Shown one piece after another: positions 62,579 through 64,000 of a DNA stretch of 64,000 nucleotides. Within the stretch, counting starts at the first letter, position 1, and every line of letters begins with the position of its first letter. Under the pieces are notes generated by a model that worked only from the letters and a program-made list of their open reading frames with translations, ran no database searches and had not been told where the DNA came from. Origin of the DNA: GCA-2711565 sp963664245 (GTDB lineage Bacteria > Bacteroidota > Bacteroidia > Bacteroidales > GCA-2711565); the NCBI GenBank assembly GCA_963664245.1, contig OY760934.1:3038001-3102000 (forward strand), in the 5' to 3' direction. The position numbers and the translations under genes were made by a program.

Positions 62579-63991
62579 TTATAGGTTAAAACAAATTGTT
62601 TTGGGTTCGGTCATTTCCTGTAAAGAAAATTTCACGCCTTCACGTCCCAGACCGGAATTTTTTATGCCGCCAAAAGGCATGGAATCTAAGCGGTAGTCGG
62701 TTGATTCGTTAATGATTACGCCGCCGCAATCGAGGCTGTATGCGGTTCTCAGTGCAAGGTTGACATCTTTGGTAAAGACTGCGGCATGCAAACCATAATC
62801 CAGGCTGTTTGCTTTTTCAACGGCTTCCTCCATCGAACTAATTTTATAAAGATTAACCACTGGCCCAAAAATTTCTTCGTAATGCATTTTTGCAGATTCC
62901 GGTACATTTTCCAAAACGGTTGGCAGATACACGGCTCCGTTTCGTTGGCCTCCGCACAAACAAACTGCTCCTGCTTCAATGGCTTCGTTTACGGTTGCTT
63001 CAACCCGCATTGCTTCCGTTTCGGTGATTAAAGGCCCCATGTCGGTTTCTTCGAGCAATTTATCGCCAACTTTATAAGCTTTGGTTCTTTCAACAAATAA
63101 TTCCCTGAAATCTTCATAAATATCTTCATGAATATATAAGCGCTGAACCCCGATACAATTTTGCCCGGCCGCCCAAAATGCTCCCGAAACACACGATTCA
63201 ACCGTGTGTTCAAGCTCGGCATCTTTCCAGACAATAACGGGCGAATTGGAACCGAGCTCCATCCCGATTTTTTTGATCCCTACTATGGAAACAATTTTCT
63301 TCCCGGCTTCTACGCCCCCGGTAAAACTTACCATTCTGACGACATCCGATTTTACCAGCCTTTCGCCGATGATACTTCCCTGCCCGGTAATTAATTGCAG
63401 TATTTCGGGGGGCATGCCCGAGCTCAACAATGCTTCAACCAGCTTGATGGCAGATAATGGGGTTACCGTGGCCGGTTTTAGGATGATGCTGTTTCCTGCA
63501 GCAATGGCCGGACCCAGTTTGTGTGCCACCAGGTTGATGGGGTCATTAAAGGGCGTTATAGCCAGTACTACGCCAATGGGCATCCGGTAAAAATATCCAA
63601 TTTTATTTTCACCGCCCGGGTAAGCGTCAAAAGGGATGGTTTCTCCATTAAGTCTTTTGGCTTCTTCTGCCGAAACCATGAGGGTATTAACGCATCGTCC
63701 CACTTCTTTTTTTGCTTCCCGAATGGTTTTTGAACTTTCTTTTGCCAGAATCAAAGCAAATTCATCGATTCTTTTTTCGATACAGTCGGCAGTGTTTTTT
63801 AAAATTTTAAACCGTTCATAAACGCTAAGTTTCCGGCTGACTTCAAAGCCTTTTTTTGCGGCTTCCAGGGCAAGGTCAGCGTCATCAAGGTCGGCAGCGG
63901 GAACGGTGTCGATTGTTTCTCCCGAGAACGGATCAATAACCGCTATTTTATTCGTTTTGTCAATCCATTGCGAATTAATAAACATTTTCAT
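62579..63991 (-). CDS. NAD(P)+-dependent aldehyde dehydrogenase
   Basis: 470 residues, complete inside the window. The catalytic Cys is in FWAAGQNCIGVQR (about 290) and the general base Glu in GMELGSNSP (about 255). The NAD(P) region has ITPFNDPINLVAHKLGPAIAAGNS, ILKPATVTPL and VSFTGGVEAGKK; the C-terminus carries MPFGGIKNSGLGREG. The PFNDPINL segment recalls the branch with lactaldehyde and non-phosphorylating glyceraldehyde-3-phosphate dehydrogenases. The true substrate is not known. Convergent with the MacB-like permease. The start may be Met3 (63985). Confidence 0.92.
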   Translation of the reverse strand: MKMFINSQWIDKTNKIAVIDPFSGETIDTVPAADLDDADLALEAAKKGFEVSRKLSVYERFKILKNTADCIEKRIDEFALILAKESSKTIREAKKEVGRCVNTLMVSAEEAKRLNGETIPFDAYPGGENKIGYFYRMPIGVVLAITPFNDPINLVAHKLGPAIAAGNSIILKPATVTPLSAIKLVEALLSSGMPPEILQLITGQGSIIGERLVKSDVVRMVSFTGGVEAGKKIVSIVGIKKIGMELGSNSPVIVWKDAELEHTVESCVSGAFWAAGQNCIGVQRLYIHEDIYEDFRELFVERTKAYKVGDKLLEETDMGPLITETEAMRVEATVNEAIEAGAVCLCGGQRNGAVYLPTVLENVPESAKMHYEEIFGPVVNLYKISSMEEAVEKANSLDYGLHAAVFTKDVNLALRTAYSLDCGGVIINESTDYRLDSMPFGGIKNSGLGREGVKFSLQEMTEPKTICFNL

Positions 63992-64000
63992 AGTGTGGTA

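Noticed and set aside
1..64000. CRISPR arrays, rRNA genes, riboswitches, prophage
   Set aside because: No regularly spaced repeats, rRNA core sequences, recognisable riboswitch aptamers or phage structural genes were seen on reading.

Overview
The window looks like chromosomal DNA of a Bacteroidota (Bacteroidetes) bacterium, AT-rich and densely coded, perhaps from the Marinilabiliales/Prolixibacteraceae side of the phylum (the family-level guess is inference). The evidence is the type IX secretion genes (gldJ, porU, porV), a lipoprotein-type Omp85 protein (TamL-like), a LytS/LytTR pair, ECF sigma/anti-sigma genes, recurrent TAnnTTTG -7 boxes with a TTTG -33 element, and the general lack of Shine-Dalgarno sequences.

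Layout. 1-2351: an FtsX/MacB-type ABC permease cut by the window edge. 2740-5934: a tungsten-type aldehyde:ferredoxin oxidoreductase facing away from a ThiF-like/ThiS-like sulfur-carrier pair, then folC. 7388-10953: exported proteins (an Ntn hydrolase, a CBM9-like lipoprotein, a beta-lactamase-fold serine hydrolase broken by one amber codon, a PD40 lipoprotein). 11328-13116: LytS/LytTR two-component pair. 14085-15503: NhaD antiporter. 15635-17862: ECF sigma, anti-sigma and two Spy/CpxP-like proteins, with a duplicated putative ECF promoter. 17914-20252: anmK and murF. 20315-26761: gldJ, porU and porV. Then ispF, a RecD-like helicase and a TamL-like Omp85 protein.

31207-34520 is the accessory part. 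It holds tRNA-Val(TAC), a small GIY-YIG nuclease gene followed by a second, partial copy of the same tRNA with a different anticodon arm, a decayed-looking membrane ORF, and an IS91-type transposase with a tyrosine recombinase frameshifted in an A8 tract. After it come a second serine hydrolase, a second Ntn hydrolase and a PPP-type phosphatase.

38832-54351 (minus strand) is one apparent eight-gene export operon: ABC ATPase, giant ABC-2 permease with a peptidase-like ectodomain, TolC-like protein, RND adaptor, two different RND pumps, a second ABC ATPase with its own membrane domain, and a small ABC permease. An imperfect palindrome resembling a TetR-type operator lies upstream. The remainder is TauE/SafE, TraB/GumN, an unknown exported protein, a 42-residue ORF, dnaX with an A AAA AAG heptamer, a hemerythrin, a uracil phosphoribosyltransferase-like gene, a MacB-like permease and an aldehyde dehydrogenase. 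No CRISPR array, rRNA or prophage was seen.
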